Below, piece by piece: positions 15,759 through 23,559 of a stretch of DNA of 43,769 nucleotides (its first letter is position 1; each line of letters starts with the position of its first letter). The stretch spans positions 1 through 43,769 of the forward strand of contig JABISG010000020.1 in the NCBI GenBank assembly GCA_018699955.1, given 5' to 3'. The position numbers and the translations under genes were made by a program. Under the pieces are notes generated by a model. The model was not told the DNA's origin. It worked only from the letters and a program-made list of their open reading frames with translations, and ran no database searches. The DNA is from Planctomycetaceae bacterium (GTDB taxonomy: Bacteria > Planctomycetota > Planctomycetia > Planctomycetales > Planctomycetaceae).

Positions 15759-16332
15759 AAAAGTCGTCGAAAGTCCGTGGCTGGTCGGTTTCGGGGTGAT
15801 CCGTCTGCCAACCGGGTGGTGGCTTGGTTTTCAACCAAAAGGTCTGCGCGCTGACGTTGCCCTCTAAGGCGGCCCGATAGAGCGCAGAAGCCACGTTCTG
15901 GCCCAGCATCTGCTGAACTTCTTCGACACGTTTTCGGAAGTGTTGATCATCGCGAAATGTCCGAGCGAAGGTGAAAGCGGAGACGCCCAGCTGCTGACAT
16001 GCGCCGGCCGGGCTGGCTCCGCGCAGTAGCAATTGCAACACGAGCTGTTGTTGCTGGGCGGTCAACAGATCGGGGGTGCTATCGACAGTGGTCACATCGA
16101 CAGTGGTCACATCGATGGTCGGGCTGGTGTCAGCAGTGTCGTCCGTTGGGGATTCGATGGTGGCTGACGCTTTAGCTTTCTTACGTGTCGCCGGTTTCTT
16201 CCGAGTCGGTGTCTGTTTTCGTTTCTTTGCGGTTGTCGAAGATGTAGTAGACCGGCTCTGCGTAGCGGCTTTTTTTGTGCGTTTCTTCGCTGACGAATCG
16301 CTGTTTGCCATGTCTGCTATTTCGATTCCCAT
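15631..16332 (-). CDS. Terminase small subunit
   Basis: The protein has 233 residues, or 226 from ATG at 16311 (MANSDSSAKKRTKK). The N-terminal 60 residues are Lys/Thr/Ser-rich, like a histone H1 tail, and probably bind DNA without a fixed fold. Residues 95-130 (LLRGASPAGACQQLGVSAFT, 'FARTFRDDQHFRKRV') form a helix-turn-helix followed by the oligomerisation region of small terminases. The tail ends in acidic helices. The Lys-rich part is coded by the same bases as the C-terminus of the GNAT domain upstream, in another frame. It would recognise phage DNA for packaging. Confidence 0.75.
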   Translation of the reverse strand: MGIEIADMANSDSSAKKRTKKAATQSRSTTSSTTAKKRKQTPTRKKPATRKKAKASATIESPTDDTADTSPTIDVTTVDVTTVDSTPDLLTAQQQQLVLQLLLRGASPAGACQQLGVSAFTFARTFRDDQHFRKRVEEVQQMLGQNVASALYRAALEGNVSAQTFWLKTKPPPGWQTDHPETDQPRTFDDFFDQLSDHELLELARAMGVDLSPEIERALFGQGGEEFTADVSS

Positions 16333-16798
16333 AGATGGCGGAGTGTCCGGCGATCGAGTGAGATTGTGCCTGCGTCACACCAACGCGGACAAAGCCGGCC
16401 CTCTCAAAAAAAGGATTCAAATGCCCCATTTGTGCAAGCGTTTCAACCCACGACCATTGGCAGCTTTCGCAGCTGCGGCGGATGAACGCGGCTGCCAGCC
16501 CGGCACCGCGATACGTTGGATGAATGACGACGCGAGAGAGTGTGATCAGTTTCGCGTTGAGTACTCGAAACTTCACACGGGACCACTTGCTCGACAGACC
16601 GAAGTACCGATTGCGCTGGCGCAGCGACAATGCCGGCGAAGTGAAAACGCAAATGCCAATTGGTTCGCCATCGTGCCATAACAGTGTCACGTAGCGGGTG
16701 ATGCCGAGGGTGTGGCCGCGATAATGCCACCGAGCGAAGTACGGCCAGTCGGACTTGGAGGCAACGGTGATGTCGAGAACGGGGGCGAAGCTGATTCT
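16181..16798 (-). CDS. GNAT acetyltransferase domain, -1 frame partner of the ABC ATPase
   Basis: In this frame the domain runs from the A9 run through APVLDITVASKSDWPYFARW and 'HYRGHTLGITRYVTLLWHDGEPIG'. The acetyl-CoA motif 'LSRVVIHPTYRGAGLA' comes next, then 'HLNPFFERAGFVRVG', ending 'RYAEPVYYIFDNR' plus a charged tail. The conserved start of the domain lies upstream of any ATG, GTG or TTG in frame: the first ATG is lacking, and the GTG at VTLLWHD would cut off the YFARWHYRG part. It is therefore best read as fused to the ABC ATPase by -1 frameshifting. Substrate unknown. Confidence 0.7.
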   Translation of the reverse strand, partial: RISFAPVLDITVASKSDWPYFARWHYRGHTLGITRYVTLLWHDGEPIGICVFTSPALSLRQRNRYFGLSSKWSRVKFRVLNAKLITLSRVVIHPTYRGAGLAAAFIRRSCESCQWSWVETLAQMGHLNPFFERAGFVRVGVTQAQSHSIAGHSAIYGNRNSRHGKQRFVSEETHKKSRYAEPVYYIFDNRKETKTDTDSEETGDT

Positions 16799-17427
16799 TT
16801 TTTTTTGCGGTCGGCCCGTGTTTGCTCAATCTGTCCGTCGAGCCGGCAGACGACGTGCAGCGAGGGAGCGAGGTCGTCGAGAATGTCCTCGTGCGTTGTT
16901 GCCAGCAGGAACCCGACACCCCGCCGAGCGGCGGTCCGCCCAACGTTGTAGGCAATGACTTTGGCGAGGGTGCGATCGAGCGTGGCGGTGAACTCATCGG
17001 CCAGAATCCATTGCGGGTTTTGCGAAAGCGCCAGTGCGAGACGGAAACGGTAACGTTGCCCGTCGCTCAACTCCTGTGGGGTGCGCAGCAGCAACTGGGC
17101 TTCACCCAACCCGCAGATTGAGAGCAGCGCCATCGATTCGCTCACCGGCAACCCGAGCGAATCGACGAGGATATTCTCGCCCAGATCGAGCGAGTCGATA
17201 TCGAGAACGCCGTCGAGCTGCGCGGCTGCGGCGCGCATCAGACTCGACTTTCCGGAGCCGGACGCACCGGTAAAACAGACGACATCGCCCGTTTCGATGG
17301 GAAGCTCCAATTCTTCGGCGATGACATGTTGGCCGGTTTCAAAGCCGATGCCGAAATGATCCATCACCATCGCAGCGTGGCTCGATGAGTGTTTGGGGAG
17401 AAAGTCGTAGGCAACGTTGAGGTTCAT
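16687..17427 (-). CDS. ABC-type ATPase domain (COG2401-like), zero-frame product
   Basis: The 246-residue frame starts from ATG 17427 (MNLNVAYDFLPKHSSSHAAM). Walker A GASGSGKS is at 54-61, signature LSDGQ at 120-124, Walker B WILADE at 140-145, and H-loop ATTHED with His179. There are no membrane segments. After residue 210 (a Lys in the A9 run) the zero frame continues as a Pro/Ser-rich unstructured tail to 16687. The -1 frame gives an acetyltransferase. ABC ATPase fused to an acetyltransferase is the known layout of COG2401, whose role is undefined. Residues 1-45 form a separate domain. It lies just upstream of the terminases in the phage cluster. Confidence 0.75.
   Translation of the reverse strand: MNLNVAYDFLPKHSSSHAAMVMDHFGIGFETGQHVIAEELELPIETGDVVCFTGASGSGKSSLMRAAAAQLDGVLDIDSLDLGENILVDSLGLPVSESMALLSICGLGEAQLLLRTPQELSDGQRYRFRLALALSQNPQWILADEFTATLDRTLAKVIAYNVGRTAARRGVGFLLATTHEDILDDLAPSLHVVCRLDGQIEQTRADRKKKESASPPFSTSPLPPSPTGRTSLGGIIAATPSASPAT
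16798..16806 (-). other. Candidate -1 frameshift site, run of nine A
   Basis: Zero-frame codons are CGC AAA AAA AAA GAA. A slip of -1 on A AAA AAA gives AGA ATC AGC and enters the acetyltransferase frame. The upstream stop in the -1 frame lies 31 bases before the run, so fusion can occur only in this short overlap. The same run is a place where sequencing indels occur. Confidence 0.6.
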
Positions 17428-17454
17428 GGGATTTTCGATCAAAGGGTTCTGGAG

Positions 17455-17482
17455 TACGCGAAACCGCAAGCGTTGTGCGCGT
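17455..17482 (+). repeat. Family B repeat, copy 3
   Basis: CGCGAAACCGCAAGCGTTGT in the gap between the ParB-like and ABC genes. Confidence 0.7.
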
Positions 17483-17488
17483 GCCGAC

Positions 17489-18061
17489 TTAGTCGTTGGG
17501 GAGTTTGATGTGGACCGTCAAATTGTGATTCGCAATGAAGTTGTCCAACTGGGGACGGAGCGCTTCCCAGTCATCCGGAGGCACTTCGAGTACAACGCGA
17601 ACGACGTTGCTTGTCGGATCCGGATCGGATTGTTGCTGAAACGAAGGATTGGGACCGAGCAGAAGATCGTTGATGTCGCTGGTGTCGAAACCGGTCAGGG
17701 TGGCATCGAAGTCTTCGGTCGCGTTGAGTTCGCCGAGCAGATCGACGAGTTTGTCTGCATCCCAGTCGCTGCCAACCTGCGCGTTGTTGAGCGTGACGTT
17801 GAGAGCTTTTTCACGGTCCAGCGAAAGCGAGACAACCGAGACTTCAACTTCGGTGACTCCCTGATTCTTCAGAATTTCCAGCCGCTGGTGTCCGCCCACA
17901 ATATGTCCGGTCTGCTCGTTCCAGACGATCGGCTGAACGAGCTGGAATTCGTTCAGAGATCTCTCCAGACGGCGATAACCTGGGGTTCCCGGTTGCAGCG
18001 GAATGCGAGGGTTGTAAGGGGCGGGTTTGAGGTGGTCGATGGGAACGGTTTTCAGATTCAT
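17489..18061 (-). CDS. ParB/Srx-fold nuclease-like protein
   Basis: The protein has 190 residues. Residues 1-80 match the ParB N-terminal domain: 'PIDHLKPAPYNPRI', 'LQPGTPGYRRLERSLNEF', 'QPIVWNEQTGHIVGGHQRLE' with the GG-H-R motif. The C-terminal part is acidic, with no HTH, so this is not a full partition protein. Such short ParB-like proteins often stand beside phage terminase genes; their job is not established. It starts at ATG 18061 within the 3' end of the HTH gene. A plasmid partition role is not supported. Confidence 0.7.
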   Translation of the reverse strand: MNLKTVPIDHLKPAPYNPRIPLQPGTPGYRRLERSLNEFQLVQPIVWNEQTGHIVGGHQRLEILKNQGVTEVEVSVVSLSLDREKALNVTLNNAQVGSDWDADKLVDLLGELNATEDFDATLTGFDTSDINDLLLGPNPSFQQQSDPDPTSNVVRVVLEVPPDDWEALRPQLDNFIANHNLTVHIKLPND

Positions 18062-18455
18062 TCAAATCTCGATTCGGATTGGCGGTTGGCCATTGTGGAA
18101 GATCGTCGATCTCGGTGTGGTCGTCGTCGATTTCGAGCAGGCCGGGAGACATGCGAAAGCGTGAACGCAATTCATTCTTGATTTTTTGCAGGCAGCGAGT
18201 GACGTGTCCCTTGGGATGTCCGAAAACAGCACCGATGTGTTCTAACGGCCAACCGGCGTTTTCACGCAGGGCGAGCATCGCCAGATATTTCCATTTTCGT
18301 TGGTCCTCGCCGGCATATTCGTCGTGGACGATTTTCCAGAAGTGATCGGGGCCGGTACGAGGCAGGACGGTTTTTGTTCCATTTTGTCGCGTGGTAGACA
18401 ATGTTGTGTTGCCTTTCTCTGGAAGGGAGTCTGTTGCGCGCCGAATACTTTTCAA
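17844..18455 (-). CDS. Helix-turn-helix protein at head of phage cluster
   Basis: The frame from TTG at 18455 encodes 203 residues; the TTG at 18401 is an alternative and no ATG precedes the HTH. Residues about 55-90 ('YLAMLALRENAGWPLEHIGA', 'FGHPKGHVTRCLQKIKNELR') form an HTH like sigma-70 region 4, with an unusual Gly/His-containing turn. The last 70 residues are translated from bases shared with the ParB-like gene and are low-complexity, so the true protein may be shorter in effect. It could regulate or bind DNA for packaging; there is no direct evidence. Confidence 0.55.
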   Translation of the reverse strand: MKSIRRATDSLPEKGNTTLSTTRQNGTKTVLPRTGPDHFWKIVHDEYAGEDQRKWKYLAMLALRENAGWPLEHIGAVFGHPKGHVTRCLQKIKNELRSRFRMSPGLLEIDDDHTEIDDLPQWPTANPNRDLNESENRSHRPPQTRPLQPSHSAATGNPRLSPSGEISERIPARSADRLERADRTYCGRTPAAGNSEESGSHRS

Positions 18456-18621
18456 AATCGCGGCGGAGAGTTTGACTCTGGTAAATGGTGGATGGGAAGA
18501 GGGAATTGGGCGTGATTGGAGAATTGACTGGAGAAACTGAGTTGAATTCTCTTAGGAGTGACGTTCGGCTGGCGGAGTTGTTGGTTGTTGAATAGTGTGG
18601 AGAGAGAGATGTCTGGAATTT

Positions 18622-18651
18622 GATCCCACGGAGCGCGGCCCGTGGGCTTTT
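18622..18651 (+). repeat. Family A palindromic repeat, copy 8
   Basis: GATCCCACGGAGCGCGGCCC then GTGGGCTTTT. It lies in the 238-base divergent gap between the HTH gene (minus) and the ThiF-like gene (plus). No clear promoter could be picked out there by eye. Confidence 0.9.
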
Positions 18652-18693
18652 GAAGTTTGATAAACGGACGATTTGTGTTTGGAAATGGGTTTG

Positions 18694-19734
18694 ATGCAGC
18701 CTGAATTGGAACGTTACAGCAAGCAGATTCTGTTCGCCGGTTTGGATGAAGCGAAGCAGCAGCGATTGCTCGACAGCAAGGTGTTGTTATGCGGTTGCGG
18801 TGCGCTGGGAACCGTGCTGGCCGAGACGTTGGCGCGGGCCGGTGTGGGAATGTTGCGGATTGTCGATCGTGACTTTGTCGAATTGAGCAATCTGCAGCGG
18901 CAGGTGTTGTTCGACGAGCAGGACGTGGCCGATCGAACACCAAAGGCGATAGCCGCTGCCCATAAATTGACGCGAATCAACAGTCAGATCACCATCGAGC
19001 CGATCGTGGCCGACATCGATCACACGAACATTGTCGGTTTGACGGAAGGCGTCGATCTGATTCTCGATGGCAGCGACAACTTCGAGGTGCGTTTTCTCAT
19101 CAACGATGCGTCGCTGGAAACCGGCATTCCTTGGATCTATGCCGGCGTCATCGGCAGTCACGGGCAAACGATGACGATCTTTCCCGGCAAGACGGCTTGT
19201 TTGCGCTGCTTGATCGAATCGGTACCCGATCCGGGCAGCACTGAAACCTGCGATACAGCCGGCGTACTCGGGTCGGCCGTCAACGTCATCTCTTCGCTGG
19301 AAGCAATCGACGCAATCAAGATTCTCTCCGGGCAAGCGGAGTTGGTTTCGCCAAAGTTGACGGTGATCGATGTCTGGGACGGCAGCTTTCGACAGATGAA
19401 CCTGGCATCGTTGCGCGAAAACAGTCAATGCCCAACCTGCATCGGCGGCGAACGCGTCTGGCTGTCGGGAAAACAAGGCGCACAGACGACGGTGCTATGT
19501 GGCAGGAATTCCGTGCAAGTCTCGCCTGCAAAAAAGACGAAACTTCCGTTCGAAGAACTCGCCGAGAAACTGAGTACTGCCGGCAAGGTGACGACCAACC
19601 CGTATCTGTTGCGACTGGAATTGAGCGACCCCGATTTCGATGTGACGGTGTTCCGCGATGGCCGCGCGATTATTCAGGGGACTGAAGACGCGGGTGTGGC
19701 GCGGAGTGTTTATTCGCGGTATATTGGGACGTGA
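18694..19734 (+). CDS. ThiF/MoeB/HesA-family adenylyltransferase
   Basis: The protein has 346 residues from ATG 18694 (MQPELERYSKQI), with GGA 10 bases upstream. A second ATG at 18685 and a TTG at 18673 are possible. The Rossmann motif GCGALG and 'DRDFVELSNLQRQVLF' with the conserved Arg are the ATP-binding and catalytic parts of E1-like enzymes; 'DGSDNFEVRFLIND' holds the Asp. Zn Cys pairs appear as CLRC and CPTC, and 'DTAGVLGSAVNVI' is present. The last 65 residues are an extra small domain. It activates the C-terminal Gly of a ThiS/MoaD-like protein. Which pathway it serves is unclear, as no thi or moa gene is adjacent. Confidence 0.85.
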   Translation: MQPELERYSKQILFAGLDEAKQQRLLDSKVLLCGCGALGTVLAETLARAGVGMLRIVDRDFVELSNLQRQVLFDEQDVADRTPKAIAAAHKLTRINSQITIEPIVADIDHTNIVGLTEGVDLILDGSDNFEVRFLINDASLETGIPWIYAGVIGSHGQTMTIFPGKTACLRCLIESVPDPGSTETCDTAGVLGSAVNVISSLEAIDAIKILSGQAELVSPKLTVIDVWDGSFRQMNLASLRENSQCPTCIGGERVWLSGKQGAQTTVLCGRNSVQVSPAKKTKLPFEELAEKLSTAGKVTTNPYLLRLELSDPDFDVTVFRDGRAIIQGTEDAGVARSVYSRYIGT

Positions 19735-19740
19735 GTTCTT

Positions 19741-19769
19741 GGTCCCACGGGGCGCAGCCCGTGGGCTTT
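19741..19769 (+). repeat. Family A palindromic repeat, copy 9
   Basis: GGTCCCACGGGGCGCAGCCC then GTGGGCTTTG, perfect arms. It lies between the ThiF-like and Cys-cluster genes. Confidence 0.9.
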
Positions 19770-19811
19770 GAGAGTGCGAATCGGCAGGCCTTTTTTGTTG
19801 ACGAAAAATCG

Positions 19812-21080
19812 ATGGCTGGATTGAAGGTTGAGCTCCCGACGATACAGAACTGGAGTTGTCATAGCTGCAGCGGGTGTTGTCGGCAACATGCAATTGAAGT
19901 GACCGACGAAGAGCGGCAACGGATTCTCGATCAGCGCTGGGAAGACGACGAGGCGGTGGGACCGGATCAGCCGACGATTGTTGCCGGCGGGCCGATCTGG
20001 AACAGGTCGCAGCGACTGGCCCATCGCGCAGACGGTGCGTGTGTGTTTCTGGCCGACGATGGATTGTGCCGAATTCACGCCAAGTTTGGCGAAGAGGCGA
20101 AGCCGTTGGCCTGCCGGGTTTATCCGTATGCGTTTCACCCGACCGGAAACGGGGTGACGGTTAGCTTGCGATTCAGTTGTCCGTCGGTGGTCGGTAACCG
20201 CGGCAAAGAGATTGCGAAGCAGACGACGGAACTCCGCAAGATTGCGCGGGCCGTCGTACCGAAAAATCTGACCGATTGGCCCGCGCCGGAAATTTCCCCC
20301 GGTCAACGGCCCGACTGGCCCGATTTTCGGAGGTTTGTCGAAGCGCTGGACACAACGCTGGCCGGCAGCGATGCGTCGATCACCGTCCGCCTGCTGCGGG
20401 CGCTGTTCTGGATCAACCTTGTAAGCGAAGCGCGGTTCGATGCGGTGAAAGGATCACGGCTGACGGAGTTTCTCGGGCTGATTAACGAGGCGGCCGCCGG
20501 AGAGTTTACAGACGAAACAATCGAGACGAAAGAGCCAACCGGGCTGGCGAAGACGCAGTTTCGTCTGCTAGCGGGACAATATGCGCGGCGGGATACGGCG
20601 GTTGATTTGGAGAGTGGCTGGCGCGGTCACTGGCAGCGGTTGCGATACGGAGTACGTTTTGCCCGGGGCCGAGGATTAACGCCGCGCGTGCAGGAATGCT
20701 TCTCCGAAGTGCCGTTCGAGTCGTTGGAGCAACCGTTCGGCGGTCTGCCCGACGGTGCCGATGAATTGCTGACGCGTTACTTTCGGGTGAAGATTCAAGG
20801 GTTGGCATTTTGCGGACCGGCATATTACAGCGTGCCCTTGGTCGAGGGCTTTCGCAGCCTGGTGCTGATTTACCCGTCGGTGTTTTGGTTGGCGCGCTGG
20901 CTGGCGGCGAGTGAAGAGCGGAAAACGTTGGCGCTGAACGATGTCGAACGGGCGATCGCGATTGCCGACCATCATCATGGTTATTCGCCGGCGTTCGGAC
21001 TGCGCGGGTTTCGCAGCCGCGTGCGTTTGCTGGCGCGGATGGATGAGATTGGTCGGTTGTGTGCCTGGTATGCTCGGTGA
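19812..21080 (+). CDS. YkgJ-type Cys-cluster protein
   Basis: The protein has 422 residues from ATG 19812 (MAGLKVELPTIQNWSCHSCS). An upstream in-frame start at 19731 would read through the repeat and is rejected. 'WSCHSCSGCCRQH', then 'GACVFLADDGLCRIH', 'PLACRVYPYAF' and 'SFSCP'-like Cys form the putative zinc or iron-sulfur cluster of the YkgJ family. The function of the family is not established. The rest of the protein, from about 140 on, is helical with a closing part rich in Arg and has no clear motif. Confidence 0.7.
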   Translation: MAGLKVELPTIQNWSCHSCSGCCRQHAIEVTDEERQRILDQRWEDDEAVGPDQPTIVAGGPIWNRSQRLAHRADGACVFLADDGLCRIHAKFGEEAKPLACRVYPYAFHPTGNGVTVSLRFSCPSVVGNRGKEIAKQTTELRKIARAVVPKNLTDWPAPEISPGQRPDWPDFRRFVEALDTTLAGSDASITVRLLRALFWINLVSEARFDAVKGSRLTEFLGLINEAAAGEFTDETIETKEPTGLAKTQFRLLAGQYARRDTAVDLESGWRGHWQRLRYGVRFARGRGLTPRVQECFSEVPFESLEQPFGGLPDGADELLTRYFRVKIQGLAFCGPAYYSVPLVEGFRSLVLIYPSVFWLARWLAASEERKTLALNDVERAIAIADHHHGYSPAFGLRGFRSRVRLLARMDEIGRLCAWYAR

Positions 21081-21097
21081 GGTGGAAGTCTTGGGGA

Positions 21098-21123
21098 CTG
21101 CGAAACCGCAAGCGGTTTACGCG
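21098..21123 (+). repeat. Family B repeat, copy 4
   Basis: CTGCGAAACCGCAAGCGGTT then TACGCG. It overlaps the 3' end of the MDR gene on the minus strand. Confidence 0.7.
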
Positions 21124-22127
21124 TCGTTGATTTTTAAGAGAGTTTTTCCCGGGCGGGCGGGTTGTTCGGCGTGGCCGACGGCGGCGGTGATTTCTTCCAT
21201 CGCAAACGTTTGGCCGACATTTGAAGACAGCACGCCCTCGCGGATCAGGCTGGTGATGTTGCGGACGAGACTGAGCTTCGCGACGAGACCGCGTGATTGC
21301 ATCCACCTCGAGAGCCAGAAGCCTTCGATGTTTGCCGACGGTCCCATTAACCAGCGCGGCGAAAACGAAAGATCGTCATCGGTCAAAGTTCCGTAGACGA
21401 GCAAACGCGCATTGGCGGCGAGACAACGAACGACGGCAGAGCCGGTCTTTCCTGCAACCGGGTCGATGGCAAACGGTACTCCCTGTTGTTCTGTGATCTC
21501 TGAAACTTGTTCGCGGAGTTGATCGGGATCGTCGCGATCACCGTCGAAAGTGAGTACAGCGTCGCCGCCGAGCGATTTGAGTTCTTCGACCTGTGCCTGA
21601 CGACGGACGATGTTAAGCGTGCGGAAGCCGTAACGCCGGCCGAGGCGAATGACCATTCGCCCGAGGGCCGAGCCGGCGGCCGTTTGCAGCAGCCATGCAC
21701 CTCGCGGGATTTTCAATTCGAGCCGCGTCATGACGTAGGCCGCTGCCGGATTGACGAAGAACATGGCGGCTTGTTCGAGCGGCAGATGGCGCGAAAGTGG
21801 GATGGCTTCTTTGGCGCGAATAACAACGTGATCGCTCCAGTTGCCGCCGCTGGGATTCATGGCGGCAACGCGGCGTCCGACGAGAAACTTCCCGAGCAGT
21901 CCCCCGCCCGATTCCTCGACGATGCCGACGCCTTCGAACCCAGGTGAGGCGGGCAGCGCCGGGCGTTTGCCGTAGGTGCCGCGAATCATCAACAAATCGG
22001 ACGGGTTGACGGGGCTGGCGAGCATGCGGACACGAACTTCACCCGGCTTGGGCGTTGGAACGGGGATGTCGCGCAATTGGAGAACGGTTGCCGGTTCTCC
22101 GAAGTTGTCGAATTGGATTGTTCGCAT
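21117..22127 (-). CDS. MDR-type NADPH-dependent reductase
   Basis: The protein has 336 residues. 'PKPGEVRVRMLASPVNPSDL' and 'LPASPGFEGVGIVEESG' mark the GroES-like domain without zinc-binding Cys. The cofactor part has LLQTAAGSALGRMVI with the A-x-G-x-x-G-type turn. 'YGFRTLNIVRR' suggests NADPH. The sequence resembles mitochondrial trans-2-enoyl-reductase (MECR/ETR1) and quinone reductases. It is the only minus-strand gene in this part, convergent with the Cys-cluster gene. Substrate unknown. Confidence 0.75.
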   Translation of the reverse strand: MRTIQFDNFGEPATVLQLRDIPVPTPKPGEVRVRMLASPVNPSDLLMIRGTYGKRPALPASPGFEGVGIVEESGGGLLGKFLVGRRVAAMNPSGGNWSDHVVIRAKEAIPLSRHLPLEQAAMFFVNPAAAYVMTRLELKIPRGAWLLQTAAGSALGRMVIRLGRRYGFRTLNIVRRQAQVEELKSLGGDAVLTFDGDRDDPDQLREQVSEITEQQGVPFAIDPVAGKTGSAVVRCLAANARLLVYGTLTDDDLSFSPRWLMGPSANIEGFWLSRWMQSRGLVAKLSLVRNITSLIREGVLSSNVGQTFAMEEITAAVGHAEQPARPGKTLLKINDA

Positions 22128-22372
22128 TGGGTTGGGCGTTTCTTGACTGCGTCCGCGTTAGCTGCATTTATCAGGGGGTTTACACCCCCCCGCTCGCATT
22201 TTTGCGTGAACCAAAGCGGCGGTTGTTGCGTTCGACTCTTGATAGTCGATCTGACGGGCCGATACAATCCGGGTGCGCTTTCTGCTTTGTTTGCCGTTCC
22301 AGGCAACACTTCGGCCGACGCGTCCCGTCTTGCGACATTTCGATTCTGCCCCGTACAACGAGGGATGACATC

Positions 22373-23470
22373 ATGGGTTTTCTGGACAAACTGCGCGGCG
22401 AACTGGTCGATATTATTGAGTGGATCGACGACACGCGGCATACGCTGGTGTGGCGGTTCCCGCGGTATCACAACCAAATCAAAAACGGCGCACAGTTGAT
22501 TGTGCGACCAGGACAAGTGGCCGTCTTCGTCCATCGGGGTGAATTGGGCGATGTCTTCGAGCCGGGGAATTACGAACTGAAGGCCGACAATCTGCCGATC
22601 CTATCGACGTTGATGGGTTGGAAGCACGGGTTCGACAGCCCCTTCAAATCTGAAGTGTACTTTGTCAGCACACGGCAGGTTACCGATTTGAAATGGGGTA
22701 CGCCGAACCCGATTATGCTTCGTGATACTGACTTCGGCATGGTGCGATTGCGGGCATTCGGCAACTACACCCTGAAAGCGATTGACGCAAAGATTCTGCT
22801 GAAAGAGTTAGTCGGTACCGACGGCGAATACGAGACCGACGAGATCAACGAGTTGTTGCGGTCGATCATCAATTCTTCCTTTGCCGACATGCTGGGCGAA
22901 TCAAAGGTTGCGGCACTCGATCTGGCGGCCAACTATCGGGAGATGTCGGAGCAGTTACGCGAAATAGTCTGCGAGCGAATCGACGACGAATACGGTTTGG
23001 AAGTTCCGCAGCTTCATATCGTGAATGTCTCGCTGCCGGAGGCGGTGGAAAAGGCGCTCGATACGCGCAGCAGCATGGGCGCCATCGGCAACATGAATCA
23101 GTTTCAGCAATACCAGATGGGGCAGGCGATGTTATCGGCCGCCGAGAACCCGTCGGGCGGCGGAGCAGCCGAAGGCATGGGTTTGGGCATGGGTTTCGCG
23201 ATGGCCAACCGCATGGTACAAGCCCCCGGCATGGCGGCTCCCGCACCGCCACCACCGCCAATGGCCGCCGCTTGGCATGTTGCAGTCAACGGACAGACAC
23301 AGGGTCCGTTTAATGATCAGCAATTATCGCAGGGGATTTCCAGCGGTCAGATTTCGGCGACAACGAGCGTCTGGTGTGCGGGTATGCCGGCGTGGACGCC
23401 GGCGGGGCAGGTACCGCAACTGACCGGACACTTCGGGGCAACGCCACCTCCACCGCCGCCGCCTGTTTGA
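22373..23470 (+). CDS. SPFH (stomatin-like) protein with GYF_2 domain
   Basis: The 365-residue protein begins at ATG 22373 behind AGGGA at 22361. The part from about residue 20 to 230 is a YdjI-like SPFH domain ('GQVAVFVHRGELGDVFEPGN', 'EVYFVSTRQVTDLKWGTPNP', 'YGLEVPQLHIVNVSLPEAVE'). A Gly/Met-rich linker follows, and then a C-terminal GYF_2 domain ('WHVAVNGQTQGPFNDQQLSQ', 'TSVWCAGMPAWTPAGQVPQL'), ending in a polyproline tail. There is no clear transmembrane helix. SPFH proteins form membrane-bound oligomers. It is paired with the next gene, as in B. subtilis ydjI and ydjG (membrane stress), so a shared role is likely. Confidence 0.85.
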   Translation: MGFLDKLRGELVDIIEWIDDTRHTLVWRFPRYHNQIKNGAQLIVRPGQVAVFVHRGELGDVFEPGNYELKADNLPILSTLMGWKHGFDSPFKSEVYFVSTRQVTDLKWGTPNPIMLRDTDFGMVRLRAFGNYTLKAIDAKILLKELVGTDGEYETDEINELLRSIINSSFADMLGESKVAALDLAANYREMSEQLREIVCERIDDEYGLEVPQLHIVNVSLPEAVEKALDTRSSMGAIGNMNQFQQYQMGQAMLSAAENPSGGGAAEGMGLGMGFAMANRMVQAPGMAAPAPPPPPMAAAWHVAVNGQTQGPFNDQQLSQGISSGQISATTSVWCAGMPAWTPAGQVPQLTGHFGATPPPPPPPV

Positions 23471-23559
23471 CGATGGCCTAATGCGTTGTGGTGACTGCGA
23501 TGCGTCGCAGCTGATGAGCGCGTCACTTCTCACTGTGGATCGAATTTGGATTCTTGAAA

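Noticed and set aside
17489..18061. ParB-like gene as plasmid or chromosome partition protein
   Set aside because: It has only the N-terminal ParB/Srx-type part, no HTH and no ParA neighbour.
5161..19769. Family A repeats as phage attachment sites
   Set aside because: They are many, also found far outside the phage cluster, and no integrase or tRNA target is present.
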